From NCBI RefSeq assembly GCF_003545815.1, contig NZ_PDUW01000003.1:310001-374000 (forward strand): DNA of 64,000 nucleotides, written 5' to 3'. A program made the position numbers and the translations under genes. Under the pieces are notes generated by a model. The model was given only the letters and a program-made list of their open reading frames with translations, was not told the origin of the DNA and made no database searches. Every line of letters starts with the position of its first letter. Position 1 is the first letter of the stretch. Source of the stretch: Pusillimonas caeni (GTDB lineage: Bacteria; Pseudomonadota; Gammaproteobacteria; Burkholderiales; Burkholderiaceae_B). Below, piece by piece: positions 7,723-15,656 of the stretch.

Positions 7723-8672
7723 TCGCACTTCCGGCGACGCTCAAACCCGAGCTCGCCACCCTAGTAGCTCGGCCGCCCGCCGGCGACGATTGGCTGTACG
7801 AGATCAAATTCGACGGCTATCGACTGCTTGCGCGCATTGAGCGCAAGGCGGCCCAGCTTTTCACCCGCAACGGAAACGACTGGACGGCCAGATTGCGTCC
7901 GCTCGAGAAAGAGCTGCGCGCCCTGAAGCTGCCCGACGGCTGGTACGACGGTGAAATCGTCGTGCTGAACGACGAGGGAAAGCCGAGCTTCAATCTGCTG
8001 CAGCTGGCTTTTGATGTCAGTAAGCCGCGCAGCATCATCTATTATCTGTTCGATGTGCCATATTGTGCCGGCGAGGACTTGCGGGGCCTGCCACTCATCG
8101 AGCGCAGGGCCAGGCTGGCCGACGTGCTGGGCGACGGTTCGGATGCCGTGCGTTTCAGCGCGGCGCTGGATGGAGACATCCACGATTTGATCGGCTCCGC
8201 GTGTGAGTTGGGCCTGGAGGGCATCATCGGCAAGCGCAAAGGGTCGCGCTACGTGTCGCGGCGCTCCGACGACTGGATCAAGCTTAAATGCAGCCTCCGG
8301 CAGGAATTCGTTATAGGCGGTTTCACGGACCCCGAAGGTTCGCGGTCCGGCTTTGGCTCTTTGCTCCTGGGCGTCTTCGATAAAGCCGGTGAGCTGCAGT
8401 ATGTGGGCAACGTGGGGACGGGCTTTGACACAGAGCTGCTGGTCGACCTGCGCGCCAAGCTGGATTCCATCGAGACGACGAAAAAGCCATTCCCAGCATC
8501 TACGAAGATTCCTAAGAAGGGCGTGCACTGGGTAGAGCCGAAGATGGTTGCCGAAGTGTCGTTCGGGGAATGGACGCCGTCGGGACACATCCGGCATTCC
8601 ACCTTCCGGGGCCTGAGGGCGGATAAGCCGGCACGCCAGATCCGTCGCGAAAAGCCCTCGTCTTCACGCTAA
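7719..8672 (+). CDS. ATP-dependent DNA ligase, LigD ligase-domain type
   Basis: A 317-residue stand-alone version of the ligase module of bacterial NHEJ ligase LigD. The nucleotidyltransferase domain has Lys30 in EIKFDGYR (adenylation motif I), FDVPY (motif III), LEGIIGKRKGSRY (motif IV) and DDWIKLKC (motif V). The C-terminal OB-fold domain (about 195-310) starts at QEFVIGGFTDPEGSRSGFGS and ends with the typical VEPKMVAEVSFGEWTPSG. The polymerase and nuclease domains of full LigD are absent, and no Ku gene is visible. It lies between the lysis genes and the SOS-type operon of the prophage, so it may repair phage or host breaks (inference). Confidence 0.92.
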   Translation: MIALPATLKPELATLVARPPAGDDWLYEIKFDGYRLLARIERKAAQLFTRNGNDWTARLRPLEKELRALKLPDGWYDGEIVVLNDEGKPSFNLLQLAFDVSKPRSIIYYLFDVPYCAGEDLRGLPLIERRARLADVLGDGSDAVRFSAALDGDIHDLIGSACELGLEGIIGKRKGSRYVSRRSDDWIKLKCSLRQEFVIGGFTDPEGSRSGFGSLLLGVFDKAGELQYVGNVGTGFDTELLVDLRAKLDSIETTKKPFPASTKIPKKGVHWVEPKMVAEVSFGEWTPSGHIRHSTFRGLRADKPARQIRREKPSSSR

Positions 8673-8707
8673 AATCCGAACCAGCGATACGATGCAAGGT
8701 GTGCAAG

Positions 8708-8908
8708 ATGGCCAATTCGGATTGGCGCCCAATGAACGACTATTACTGGATCGGCCCTCCTGGCTGGACGATCTGTCGAGTCAAGCTGCAGGGCAAGTGG
8801 CATTATGAGCTGTGGCAGAGCGGCGATCCTTCGCGGCTGGTTGGCAGTGGTGCAAGTCTTGAGTCAATGCAACAACTCCACAAAGAGCGAACGCTCGACG
8901 CCGCCTAA
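8708..8908 (+). CDS. Hypothetical 66-residue protein
   Basis: A small Trp-rich protein (WRPMNDYYWIGPPGWTICRVKL) with no membrane segment. It follows the ligase by 35 bases on the same strand and ends 13 bases before the convergent SRAP gene. I do not recognise the family. The GTG at 8699 is an alternative start. Confidence 0.5.
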   Translation: MANSDWRPMNDYYWIGPPGWTICRVKLQGKWHYELWQSGDPSRLVGSGASLESMQQLHKERTLDAA

Positions 8909-8921
8909 GTCTGCGGGGCGG

Positions 8922-9593
8922 TCATAAACCTATCGCTTCGCTAGCATCCGGCAGTTGATACTTGCTGCTACCCATCTTCCGCGTCACCGCCCACCATTGA
9001 AAGGCCGATTCGGGCCTTGGCGTTGACAGTAGCTGGAGCGCCTCGTCGACCGACACGTCAGGATCAATCCACGCCCGCGCATCGTCAGGTGTCAGGCAGA
9101 TAGGGCGCCGGTCGTGGATGTCGATCATGCCACCTGCAGCATCGTCCGTGACGATGGCAAAACCCGTCTCCGCCAGCACCTCGCGGCCCGGTAGCCAAGC
9201 AGTCAGGCCAGCCATCAGGATCGGCTCGCCGTCCCGTGGGTTGATGTACCAGGGCTGTTTGTCTCCCTTTTGGCCGGTCCACTCGTACCAGCCGTCCGCC
9301 GGCACGACGACGCGGCGGCCGAGCAGGGGCTTCCAAAAGGGCGAACCCTTGAGCACAGTATCCAGGCGTGCATTGCTGGCCGGGCCCCGCTTGTACCACG
9401 GCGGCTTATAGCCCCAAAATAAGCGGTCGACCTGGTCGGCGCCGTCGCCCAGACGATGAAAGACCATCGGCCGGGTTCCGGGCGGCACGTTGTATTTCAG
9501 GCCCGGCCCCGCGTCCAGAATCGTGCCCATATTGGTACGAATCGTCTCCATGTAGTCGAATGCCGAGCGTTCTTGCTTGATGCGTCCGCACAT
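8922..9593 (-). CDS. SRAP-domain protein (YedK/HMCES family), abasic-site shield
   Basis: A 223-residue SOS-response-associated peptidase. The family forms a covalent link between its Cys2 and abasic sites in single-stranded DNA, protecting them from breakage. Here MCGRIKQ at the start keeps Cys2, so the start is the ATG at 9591-9593 and not the upstream one. Also seen are SNARLDTV, VVPADGWYEW with the conserved Glu, and the IHDRRPICL segment with the conserved His. It is the second gene after a LexA box at 9912-9931, consistent with SOS control. Confidence 0.93.
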   Translation of the reverse strand: MCGRIKQERSAFDYMETIRTNMGTILDAGPGLKYNVPPGTRPMVFHRLGDGADQVDRLFWGYKPPWYKRGPASNARLDTVLKGSPFWKPLLGRRVVVPADGWYEWTGQKGDKQPWYINPRDGEPILMAGLTAWLPGREVLAETGFAIVTDDAAGGMIDIHDRRPICLTPDDARAWIDPDVSVDEALQLLSTPRPESAFQWWAVTRKMGSSKYQLPDASEAIGL

Positions 9594-9595
9594 GA

Positions 9596-9901
9596 TCAAT
9601 CCCCGAAGAAGATTCTCCAAGTTTGATAGTAGCGGCGTCCTTCTATTTCCTCAAAGCCCTTAATCGACAGAACGCGGTCGCTCATGAACGCCAGCATTTC
9701 CGGATCGTGTAGCTCTGGGATCGGCGACTCCTCATCCTTCCCGAAATGTCCGCGGCGAATGACCTTCAGGCGGCCAGGGCCCCTGTTCAGTTCTGGGTGT
9801 CGCATCCAATACATTAGAACCGGACCTGGAACGGGAGGGCCCCATTCACGTTCCGGGAGTAGCTGGCCGAGGCGATGGGTGCGGACAATAGTGACTTTCA
9901 T
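9596..9901 (-). CDS. Hypothetical protein, first gene of the LexA-boxed operon
   Basis: A 101-residue protein (MKVTIVRTHRLGQLLPEREW... ending RRYYQTWRIFFGD) with two halves separated by a charged stretch. I do not recognise the family. Its stop lies two bases before the SRAP start and its own start is about 10 bases from a perfect-looking LexA operator, so it is the first gene of an SOS operon. A role in damage tolerance is inference from context only. Confidence 0.65.
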   Translation of the reverse strand: MKVTIVRTHRLGQLLPEREWGPPVPGPVLMYWMRHPELNRGPGRLKVIRRGHFGKDEESPIPELHDPEMLAFMSDRVLSIKGFEEIEGRRYYQTWRIFFGD

Positions 9902-9911
9902 GGTGCCGATA

Positions 9912-9931
9912 AACTGTATAGATGTACAGTA
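9912..9931. promoter_or_regulatory. LexA (SOS) operator
   Basis: AACTGTATAGATGTACAGTA: CTGT-N8-ACAG with A/T-rich centre, matching the gamma/betaproteobacterial LexA consensus in every core position. It lies just upstream of the minus-strand two-gene operon that contains the SRAP gene. Confidence 0.88.
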
Positions 9932-9941
9932 TTTTTAGCAC

Positions 9942-9965
9942 AAAAAAGCCCGCGATGTGGCGGGC
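9942..9965 (-). terminator. Rho-independent terminator on the minus strand
   Basis: GCCCGC (9948-9953), loop GATGTG, GCGGGC (9960-9965), with A residues on the left that read as a T run on the minus strand. It would stop minus-strand transcription entering the SOS operon from the attachment-site side. Confidence 0.7.
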
Positions 9966-10100
9966 GTAGGTTGACCAAATCTTGACCAAAGTACTTGAAA
10001 AAGCCTGCAAAAAGATGGGAAAGCGCAGCCGATTGAGAGGAGGCTATCGTTGCAAGTCTTTGATATGACTGAGCTTTCGTTTTCAGCTATTTATAGGCCT

Positions 10101-10150
10101 TGGGATTGTGATTCCGGTTGTCGTGGGTTCGAGTCCCATCGGTCACCCCA
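10101..10150 (+). other. tRNA-His 3' fragment: prophage attachment site (attR)
   Basis: The segment carries anticodon GTG (10108-10110) in the loop TTGTGAT, the T-arm GTGGG-TTCGAGT-CCCAT, the acceptor 3' strand, discriminator C and CCA. C73 and the GTG anticodon identify tRNA-His. The 5' half (D-arm, acceptor 5' strand) is absent upstream and the 5' side of the anticodon stem does not pair properly, so this is not an intact gene. Such 3' duplicates are left by integrases that target tRNA genes. Confidence 0.85.
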
Positions 10151-10388
10151 AAAGATTCTTATAAATCAATAAGTTAACTGCGCGCTCTTGTTTCATCATA
10201 TGAAAATTAGAACGAAATGAGCCGCGTTGGAACTTACATCATTCTGTAGCTGATGCCCGGCGCACAATTCGGCGGATCCATGCGCGAATGACACCCCGCC
10301 AAACGAGCCCATCCCGAACGAGAATAGGCCTCGCCCAGTATCAATTGCGCTCTTAGCAAGATCGGCGGGTTTATCGTTTCCGCTGTAG

Positions 10389-10658
10389 CTACGTGTTCTT
10401 GGTCAGAAGGTATTGCAAGCGCTCTTGATTTGGGTGTTCTTTGATATCCATGCGGATGGCATCCACTAAAACCGCGAAGATCTCTTCGGAATCAACATCG
10501 CGCCGTTCCGCAGCCTCACGGATCCTGTCTGATCGCTGTCGGTAGTACGCCGAGTCGTACTCTTCGACCCCGTTCAATTGATCAAGTATCTGTAGCGCAA
10601 AAGTGTAATCGTCCATGCTGTGTCCATCGCTAAAGTGCTGTGTCAAGGATTCCAACAT
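10389..10658 (-). CDS. Hypothetical 89-residue protein
   Basis: A small mostly helical acidic protein (YTFALQILDQLNGVEEYDSA... RMDIKEHPNQERLQYLL). No membrane segment or recognised domain. I use the ATG at 10656-10658; an upstream TTG at 10683-10685 would add nine basic residues. It is isolated on the minus strand in the accessory stretch next to the attachment site. Confidence 0.5.
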   Translation of the reverse strand: MLESLTQHFSDGHSMDDYTFALQILDQLNGVEEYDSAYYRQRSDRIREAAERRDVDSEEIFAVLVDAIRMDIKEHPNQERLQYLLTKNT

Positions 10659-10830
10659 ACCACGGCGACGAGATCGCGACGTCAAGCCTGACGATTGAGG
10701 CGGCGGCTTGGGCGTAAGGTGGTGTAATGGGCCCTATTCGCAACTGACGCCGGCAGCAGAGTGGCCTATAGGTGGTTGAGGCTGGCCAGGCCGGAAGTAC
10801 AATGCCCTTCACTCAGAAAAAGGATGGGAC

Positions 10831-11067
10831 ATGTATAAATTTGGGATTGCCTTAGCTGTCATATTGACGACTGGCTGCACCGTAACCGGTCCCGATCCGC
10901 TAAAGGATGTCGGCATGCCCAACCCCGCTTCTGTCTACTGCATTGAGCGTGGAGGCACCCTCGATATCAAGCAGCGACCGGAAGGGGACCTAACTATGTG
11001 CGTGCTCTCCGATGGAACACGCGTCGAAGAGTGGGAGTTCTATCGGAAGAACCATCCGCAGCGATGA
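10831..11067 (+). CDS. DUF333 lipoprotein
   Basis: A 78-residue lipoprotein. The signal peptide MYKFGIALAVILTTGC ends in a lipobox at Cys16. The DUF333 domain follows: PASVYCIERGGTLDIKQ, then GDLTMCVLSDGTRVEEWEFYR. Members are annotated as putative hemolysins but have no demonstrated function. AAAGGA upstream supports the start. Confidence 0.85.
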   Translation: MYKFGIALAVILTTGCTVTGPDPLKDVGMPNPASVYCIERGGTLDIKQRPEGDLTMCVLSDGTRVEEWEFYRKNHPQR

Positions 11068-11255
11068 GCTGCATTAGTCGATCATGGTGCAAACCGCCTG
11101 ACCGCGGCGATTTGGAGAAGGCCGTAGCGCTGTTCCTGGACAGGCGGAAAAAGTAAATAATATGTCGCCGCCCTGAGGTTGGTCCCGCAGGCCCGATATT
11201 TGCTGTAGTGGCCCGCTCACTGCAACCAGAACGAACAAATAACTAAAGGACCATC

Positions 11256-11351
11256 ATGAGCTACGGGACGCTCGTCAACGAATTGGCTCGATCTCTGGAA
11301 GGCCGCATCATCGTCCATGACAACTTGCCTCATCACGGAGATTGTGAATAA
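11256..11351 (+). pseudogene. Truncated 31-residue paralogue of the next gene
   Basis: The frame MSYGTLVNELARSLEGRIIV...HDNLPHHGDCE, then TAA, parallels the first 31 residues of the downstream protein (MSYGKFIGDLPKALKRYIIA...YDNLPNHEGCL). The rest of the domain is missing, so this is most likely a truncated tandem duplicate. Too short to judge whether it is still translated. Confidence 0.55.
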
Positions 11352-11361
11352 GTGAGCCGCC

Positions 11362-11649
11362 ATGAGCTACGGAAAATTTATCGGTGATCTGCCTAAAGCG
11401 CTAAAACGCTACATCATTGCTTACGATAACCTGCCAAATCATGAGGGTTGTCTCCTCTATGTACGTGGAAGTCGCAAGGTCATTCTTGATGCGCGCGTCT
11501 TCGATCATGATCGAGAGGCGTTGTCAGATTCGCTCTACGAGATCATCGAGGGTCCCCCGGACGAAAAACTAAGAATAACCGTTGAAGCGGGGCGCCTCAT
11601 TGTACAGGCCAGTGGAGCCTCGGAGTTGGATACACGTCGGGTGGCATAG
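11362..11649 (+). CDS. Hypothetical 95-residue protein, intact member of a tandem pair
   Basis: A 95-residue soluble protein (LYVRGSRKVILDARVFDHDREALSDSLYEIIEG...). I do not recognise the family. It starts ten bases after a truncated copy of its own N-terminus, so the pair arose by local duplication. The sequence is more A/T-rich than the downstream housekeeping genes. Confidence 0.6.
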   Translation: MSYGKFIGDLPKALKRYIIAYDNLPNHEGCLLYVRGSRKVILDARVFDHDREALSDSLYEIIEGPPDEKLRITVEAGRLIVQASGASELDTRRVA

Positions 11650-11764
11650 GTGCCGATTGAATGACAAAACCCATTAGCATATATACCAGTATATTTCCCC
11701 ATCTTGTACGGGTATGCGGCGCCCTGTATCGTGATTTCCTTCAATCACTGGATAAGGAAGGGTC

Positions 11765-12541
11765 ATGAAAACCGGTCATAGCGAAACTGTTCAGGCGCAG
11801 TTCGATTCCCAGGCGCAAGCCTATTTGCAGAGCGCCGTGCATGCCGCGGGCCCCGATCTGTTGCGTGCCAGCGAGCTGGTCAGCGAGTCGATTCCCGCGG
11901 CGTCGGGCCGGTTCCTGGATGTGGGTTGCGGGGCAGGGCATTTGAGCTTTGCCGTGGCAGAGGCACTGGCCAGCGTGGTCGCGGTGGACCCGTCCCCCAA
12001 TATGCTGGCCACGGTCCAGCGTGCCGCGAACGAAAAAGGACTGGCCAATATCCAGACCGTTCAGGCCAGCGCGGAATCCATGCCGTTCGACGACGGCCGG
12101 TTCTGCGTGGTCGCATCGCGCTACAGCGCCCACCACTGGTTCAACCTGCCGGAGGCGCTCAAGGAGATGCGTCGCGTGGTCAAGCCCGGCGGCTATTTGC
12201 TCATGATAGATGTCGAGGGCGATGAAGATCCTTTGGTGGATACGCATCTGCAGGCGATAGAGGTATTGCGCGACCGATCCCACGTTCGGGATCGTTCACC
12301 GTCGGAATGGCAGCGGCTCATCACGGACGCCGGTTTTTCGGCGATTCAGCACCAGAACTGGATCACGCGTCTTGCATTCCAACCATGGATTACGCGGATG
12401 CGCACCAGCCCTGAGCGCATAGCGATGATCCGCACCGTCCAGCAGGAAGCGCCGGCAGAGGTGAAGCAGGCGTTGGCTATCGAAGAGGACGGTTCTTTTT
12501 CGATGAAGACAGGGCTGTGGTGGGCGAGGGCGCCTCGGTAG
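11765..12541 (+). CDS. Class I SAM-dependent methyltransferase
   Basis: A 258-residue Methyltransf_11-type enzyme. Motif I is FLDVGCGAGHLSFAVAEAL (about residues 43-60), followed by the acidic residue of motif II in VVAVDPSPNML, ASAESMPFDDGRF (motif III) and RRVVKPGGYLLMIDVEGDED. The layout resembles UbiE/YcgJ-like small-molecule methyltransferases. The substrate cannot be read from sequence. AAGG at 11757 supports the ATG. It stands alone between the small accessory genes and a convergent LysR gene. Confidence 0.88.
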   Translation: MKTGHSETVQAQFDSQAQAYLQSAVHAAGPDLLRASELVSESIPAASGRFLDVGCGAGHLSFAVAEALASVVAVDPSPNMLATVQRAANEKGLANIQTVQASAESMPFDDGRFCVVASRYSAHHWFNLPEALKEMRRVVKPGGYLLMIDVEGDEDPLVDTHLQAIEVLRDRSHVRDRSPSEWQRLITDAGFSAIQHQNWITRLAFQPWITRMRTSPERIAMIRTVQQEAPAEVKQALAIEEDGSFSMKTGLWWARAPR

Positions 12542-12636
12542 CCAGAGGTTGGCGTGATCGTGCGCGGCAGTCTCGCAAGGCCGACTCTTGCAGACCGGCG
12601 AAGCACATCATAGTCATCAACTGGCCGCGATGCGAT

Positions 12637-13563
12637 TCATACTGCTGATGTCGAAGTGGCGACTTCCCCAACAGCCGTAAACGTTTTCTTCATTTCGTCC
12701 GTCAGGAAATCGAGGACGACGCGCAGCTTTGGCGGGACGAATCTTCGGGAAGCGTATGTTATGAAAATGGGCATTCCTTCCGGCTCGTACTGCTTGAGAA
12801 CTCTCTGTAGCCGACCCGTTCGCAAGTCGTCCAGAAAAAGCCAGTCGGGCATGAGAGCGATGCCGGTTCCCGACAGGCATGCGGCCCGGATTATTTCGGC
12901 GTTATTGGATGAGAAGCTTCCAGAAACTGCGATGCGGTGCGTCTTGCCCCTGCGCGCGAAGGACCAGACATTATTCACTAAAGGGTTGGAATACAGCAGG
13001 CAATTGTGAATCGACAAGTCTTCGGCCCGGTTGGGACTACCCGCCTGTCGGAGGTAGGCAGGCGAGGCCACCGCGGCTCGGCATGCGGTTCCGACGCCTC
13101 TGGCGATCACGGTGCCGCTTTGTTCGCCAAAGCGGATGGCAAGATCGGCGCCTTCCACGACCAGATTGTCGGATAAATCAGTGCAAAGCAGTTCGATCCG
13201 CAGGTCGGGGTACTGCTGAAGCAGCTCATTGACTTTAGGGACCAGTATTTCTCTGGCGAACGAGGCGGGGCTGCTTATGCGCACCAGCCCGCCGGGAGCC
13301 GCCTTTGCCTTGCCGACCGATGCCTCGGCTTCGGACAAATCGTCCAGCACCTTGGTTGCGAATCCCAAGTAGGACAGGCCTTCTTCCGTGAGCCTCATAC
13401 GGCGCGTGGTCCGATTGAGAAGCCGTACTCCCAAATGGGCCTCCAGTTGGGCGACATGCTTGCTGACAGCGGACTGAGTCAGGCCGAATTCTCTTCCTGT
13501 GGCGGAAAAGCTGCCGGAATGGGCAACCCGGACGAATATTTCAATAGCGGTGAGCAAGTTCAT
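12637..13563 (-). CDS. LysR-family transcriptional regulator
   Basis: A 308-residue LysR regulator. The N-terminal winged HTH is clear (LLTAIEIFVRVAHSGSFSAT...LTQSAVSKHVAQLEAHLGVRLLNRTTRRM), followed by a substrate-binding effector domain (GLVRISSPASFAREILVPKV to the end) of the CrgA/PA0477-like subgroup. It is divergent from the GST gene across 218 bases holding an inverted repeat at 13686-13700, so it probably controls the GST and solute-binding genes. Confidence 0.93.
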   Translation of the reverse strand: MNLLTAIEIFVRVAHSGSFSATGREFGLTQSAVSKHVAQLEAHLGVRLLNRTTRRMRLTEEGLSYLGFATKVLDDLSEAEASVGKAKAAPGGLVRISSPASFAREILVPKVNELLQQYPDLRIELLCTDLSDNLVVEGADLAIRFGEQSGTVIARGVGTACRAAVASPAYLRQAGSPNRAEDLSIHNCLLYSNPLVNNVWSFARRGKTHRIAVSGSFSSNNAEIIRAACLSGTGIALMPDWLFLDDLRTGRLQRVLKQYEPEGMPIFITYASRRFVPPKLRVVLDFLTDEMKKTFTAVGEVATSTSAV

Positions 13564-13685
13564 GCGGTGATTCCCGGTTTATCGACACAATGAATTGCGA
13601 TCGCAGTGCGCCGGCGTCGTCATGGAAAAACACTCCTTCGTGGTCCGGTGGCGATATGAGCAATTCAACTGCGATTGTCTCTTTT

Positions 13686-13700
13686 ATTCCAAACGGGAAT
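13686..13700. promoter_or_regulatory. Inverted repeat in the LysR/GST divergent promoter region
   Basis: ATTCC-AAACG-GGAAT, a perfect 5-bp dyad. It lies between the two divergent starts and resembles the short dyads bound by LysR proteins. Assignment is by position. Confidence 0.5.
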
Positions 13701-13781
13701 ATATATTATTCGAGCATTGAGCCTTCTCAGGACCCGAATCTCGACCCTATCATCCTTTCTGTTCATTGAGAAAGGCTCACC

Positions 13782-14573
13782 ATGCTGACATTGCTACATC
13801 ACAATATTTCTGTGTGCGCACAAAAAGTGCGCTTGGCCCTATATGAAAAAGGCCTTCCATGGGAGGGACGGGAAATCGATCTCATGAAGCAAGAACACCT
13901 GACGCCGGAGTTCCTCCGCATCAATCCCAAGGGTCTGGTTCCAGTGTTGATCCACGACGACACTCCCATTTGCGAATCGACCGTAATCCTCGAATATATA
14001 GAAGACGTTTTCCCGAGCAGTCCGCTCAGGCCGGCTTCCGCTCTGGGAAAAGCGCGCATGAGAACCTGGACGAAGATACCCGACGAAGGGCTGCATGTCG
14101 CGTGTGCCTCGGTGACCTACGCCAGCGCCTTCGTGCATCAGCTGCGCAGCAATCACGACAGGCATGAATGGGAAGAGCGGCTCAAGAAACTGCCGGACCG
14201 TGCGCGTGCGGCCAGGCAACGAAAAATCCTCGAACAGGAGTTCGAGGCGCCCTTTGTGAAAGACGCGGTATTGCTGCACGACAAGGTGTTGCGGGAGATG
14301 AACGACGCGCTGGACGCAAGCCTTTGGCTGGCCGGGGATGAGTTCACGCTGGCGGACATTGCCATCGTTCCTTACGTCACGCGTCTGGACCGCCTGGGCC
14401 TGGAGGGAATGTGGGCCGCTCTGCCCAACGTCAAATCATGGTTCGATCGAGTCCAGGCAAGGCCGAGCTTCGATCTGGCCGTCACCGCCTTTCGCTCCAA
14501 TAGCTACGACGATGAGTTAAAGAAACAGGGGGTAGATGTGTGGCCTCAAGTGGCCGCATTACTTGAAGCGTGA
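13782..14573 (+). CDS. Glutathione S-transferase family protein
   Basis: A 263-residue GST. The thioredoxin-like N-terminal domain has LHHNISVCAQKVRLALYEKGL, the cis-Pro region NPKGLVPVL and the ESTVILEYIED glutathione gamma-Glu site. The helical C-terminal domain has ASLWLAGDEFTLADIAIVPYV. The length and the long insert (about residues 95-165) recall LigE/LigF or dehalogenase-like GSTs, but the substrate is unknown. It is followed by a solute-binding protein gene and divergent from the LysR gene, so the three probably act on one imported aromatic or sulfur compound (inference). Confidence 0.9.
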   Translation: MLTLLHHNISVCAQKVRLALYEKGLPWEGREIDLMKQEHLTPEFLRINPKGLVPVLIHDDTPICESTVILEYIEDVFPSSPLRPASALGKARMRTWTKIPDEGLHVACASVTYASAFVHQLRSNHDRHEWEERLKKLPDRARAARQRKILEQEFEAPFVKDAVLLHDKVLREMNDALDASLWLAGDEFTLADIAIVPYVTRLDRLGLEGMWAALPNVKSWFDRVQARPSFDLAVTAFRSNSYDDELKKQGVDVWPQVAALLEA

Positions 14574-14669
14574 AGCCGTATTGTCCAGCATCGGAAGACT
14601 TGAATAAAACATGTTGAACACGCTCGCAGACACCCCGAGAAATCCATTTTTTTGAGCAGGAGACATCGC

Positions 14670-15656
14670 ATGAGAAAGTTTGCTTCTGGAGCATTTACGG
14701 CGCTCATGGTGGCATGGTCCAGTATCACCGGCGCGCAGCCGACATCGGATGAGTTGGAATCGATCACTTATCTGCTGCCTGCGCCTAAGACTCTCCCCGC
14801 CTTTGCGCCCTATGTGCTGGCAGAACATCTAGGCTATTACAGGGACGCCGGGCTCAAGCTCAAATTTGTTTCCGCGAAGGGGGGCGTGGACGCCGCCAAG
14901 CAGATCGGCGCAGGAAACGCGATGATAGGGCATATCCGCGGCGACACGCCTATCATGGTGCGGCCATACGGCGTGCCTATAAAAATGGTCGCCCTGCTTG
15001 GAGGCGGCTCTTTGGCGCTTATCGCTTCCCATAAAGAGCAGCACATTACAGAACCGGCCGACCTCAAAGGCAAGACGATTACTGTCATGGCTTATACGGA
15101 CACGACGTATTATTCTTTGCTGGGCACCATGAGTCAGGCCGGGCTTGCCAGGGACGATGCGAATATACAGGCCGCCGGCCCCGCCGGTGTATGGCAGTTA
15201 TTTACGAGCGGGAAAAGCGACGTCATGGTGGCGGTTCCTGACTGGATAGTGAACGCTAGGCAGGGCGGCGCGGACGTCAGCATCATGGACCCGGCCAAAG
15301 GGTTCGGCACCATGTCCCAGGCGATCGCAGCCTCTGAAGACACTATTGAGAATCGGCCCGATCTGGTCAAAAAGGTGGTGGACGCCACGCTCAAAGGCAT
15401 GGCGCTCGTCATGAACGATCCTGATGAAGCGGTACGTCGGTATGTCGAGGCTGAGCCGAGTTATTCGGGCAAAGAAGCAGAGCTCCGGGAGGTCTTCAGG
15501 CTCTATAACAAGTATGTGTTCGGTAATCAGTCTGTGCCGGGAAAGATCGACGTGGACCGCCTGAAGGCGGTGCAGCGGTTCTACGTTGAAAACGGCGTTG
15601 TTCCCAAAGCTTCGCCTCTGGACGAACTCTATACGAATCAGTTCATCGAAGATTAG
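14670..15656 (+). CDS. NMT1/SsuA-type ABC transporter substrate-binding protein
   Basis: A 328-residue periplasmic binding protein. It has a signal peptide (MRKFASGAFTALMVAWSSIT-GAQ) and the two-lobe NMT1/THI5-like fold: FAPYVLAEHLGYYRDAGLKL at the start, DLKGKTITVMAY and NRPDLVKKVVDATLKGM later. The family supplies sulfonates, nitrate, thiamine precursors or aromatic acids to an ABC transporter. GCAGGAGA upstream of 14670 fixes the start. No permease or ATPase gene is next to it, so it must use a transporter encoded elsewhere. Confidence 0.87.
   Translation: MRKFASGAFTALMVAWSSITGAQPTSDELESITYLLPAPKTLPAFAPYVLAEHLGYYRDAGLKLKFVSAKGGVDAAKQIGAGNAMIGHIRGDTPIMVRPYGVPIKMVALLGGGSLALIASHKEQHITEPADLKGKTITVMAYTDTTYYSLLGTMSQAGLARDDANIQAAGPAGVWQLFTSGKSDVMVAVPDWIVNARQGGADVSIMDPAKGFGTMSQAIAASEDTIENRPDLVKKVVDATLKGMALVMNDPDEAVRRYVEAEPSYSGKEAELREVFRLYNKYVFGNQSVPGKIDVDRLKAVQRFYVENGVVPKASPLDELYTNQFIED

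Larger units (their letters stand above)
1..10150. mobile_element. Right end of a contractile-tail prophage
   Basis: A continuous run of phage genes: baseplate wedge, baseplate J, DUF2612 tail protein, tail fibre, fibre chaperone, lysis cassette with spanins, then SOS-type and ligase accessory genes. It ends at a tRNA-His 3' fragment. The tail-then-lysis order is that of Myoviridae-like prophages. The left end, head genes, repressor and integrase would lie upstream of the window. Because the tRNA fragment is on the plus strand at the right edge, the intact tRNA-His would be expected at the far left end (inference). Confidence 0.9.
9932..10388. other. Gene-free prophage/host junction
   Basis: No convincing coding frame. 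It holds the terminator above, a direct repeat TTGACCAAA separated by TC (about 9972-9991) that could be an arm-type integrase site, the tRNA-His fragment, and an A/T-rich host stretch after 10150 in which I see nothing further. Confidence 0.6.

Noticed and set aside
9972..9991. TTGACCAAA direct repeat as a true attachment core
   Set aside because: Too short and outside the tRNA fragment; at best an arm-type site, so not listed as a separate feature.
10101..10150. Intact tRNA-His gene
   Set aside because: No D-arm or 5' acceptor strand can be found upstream and the anticodon stem is mispaired.
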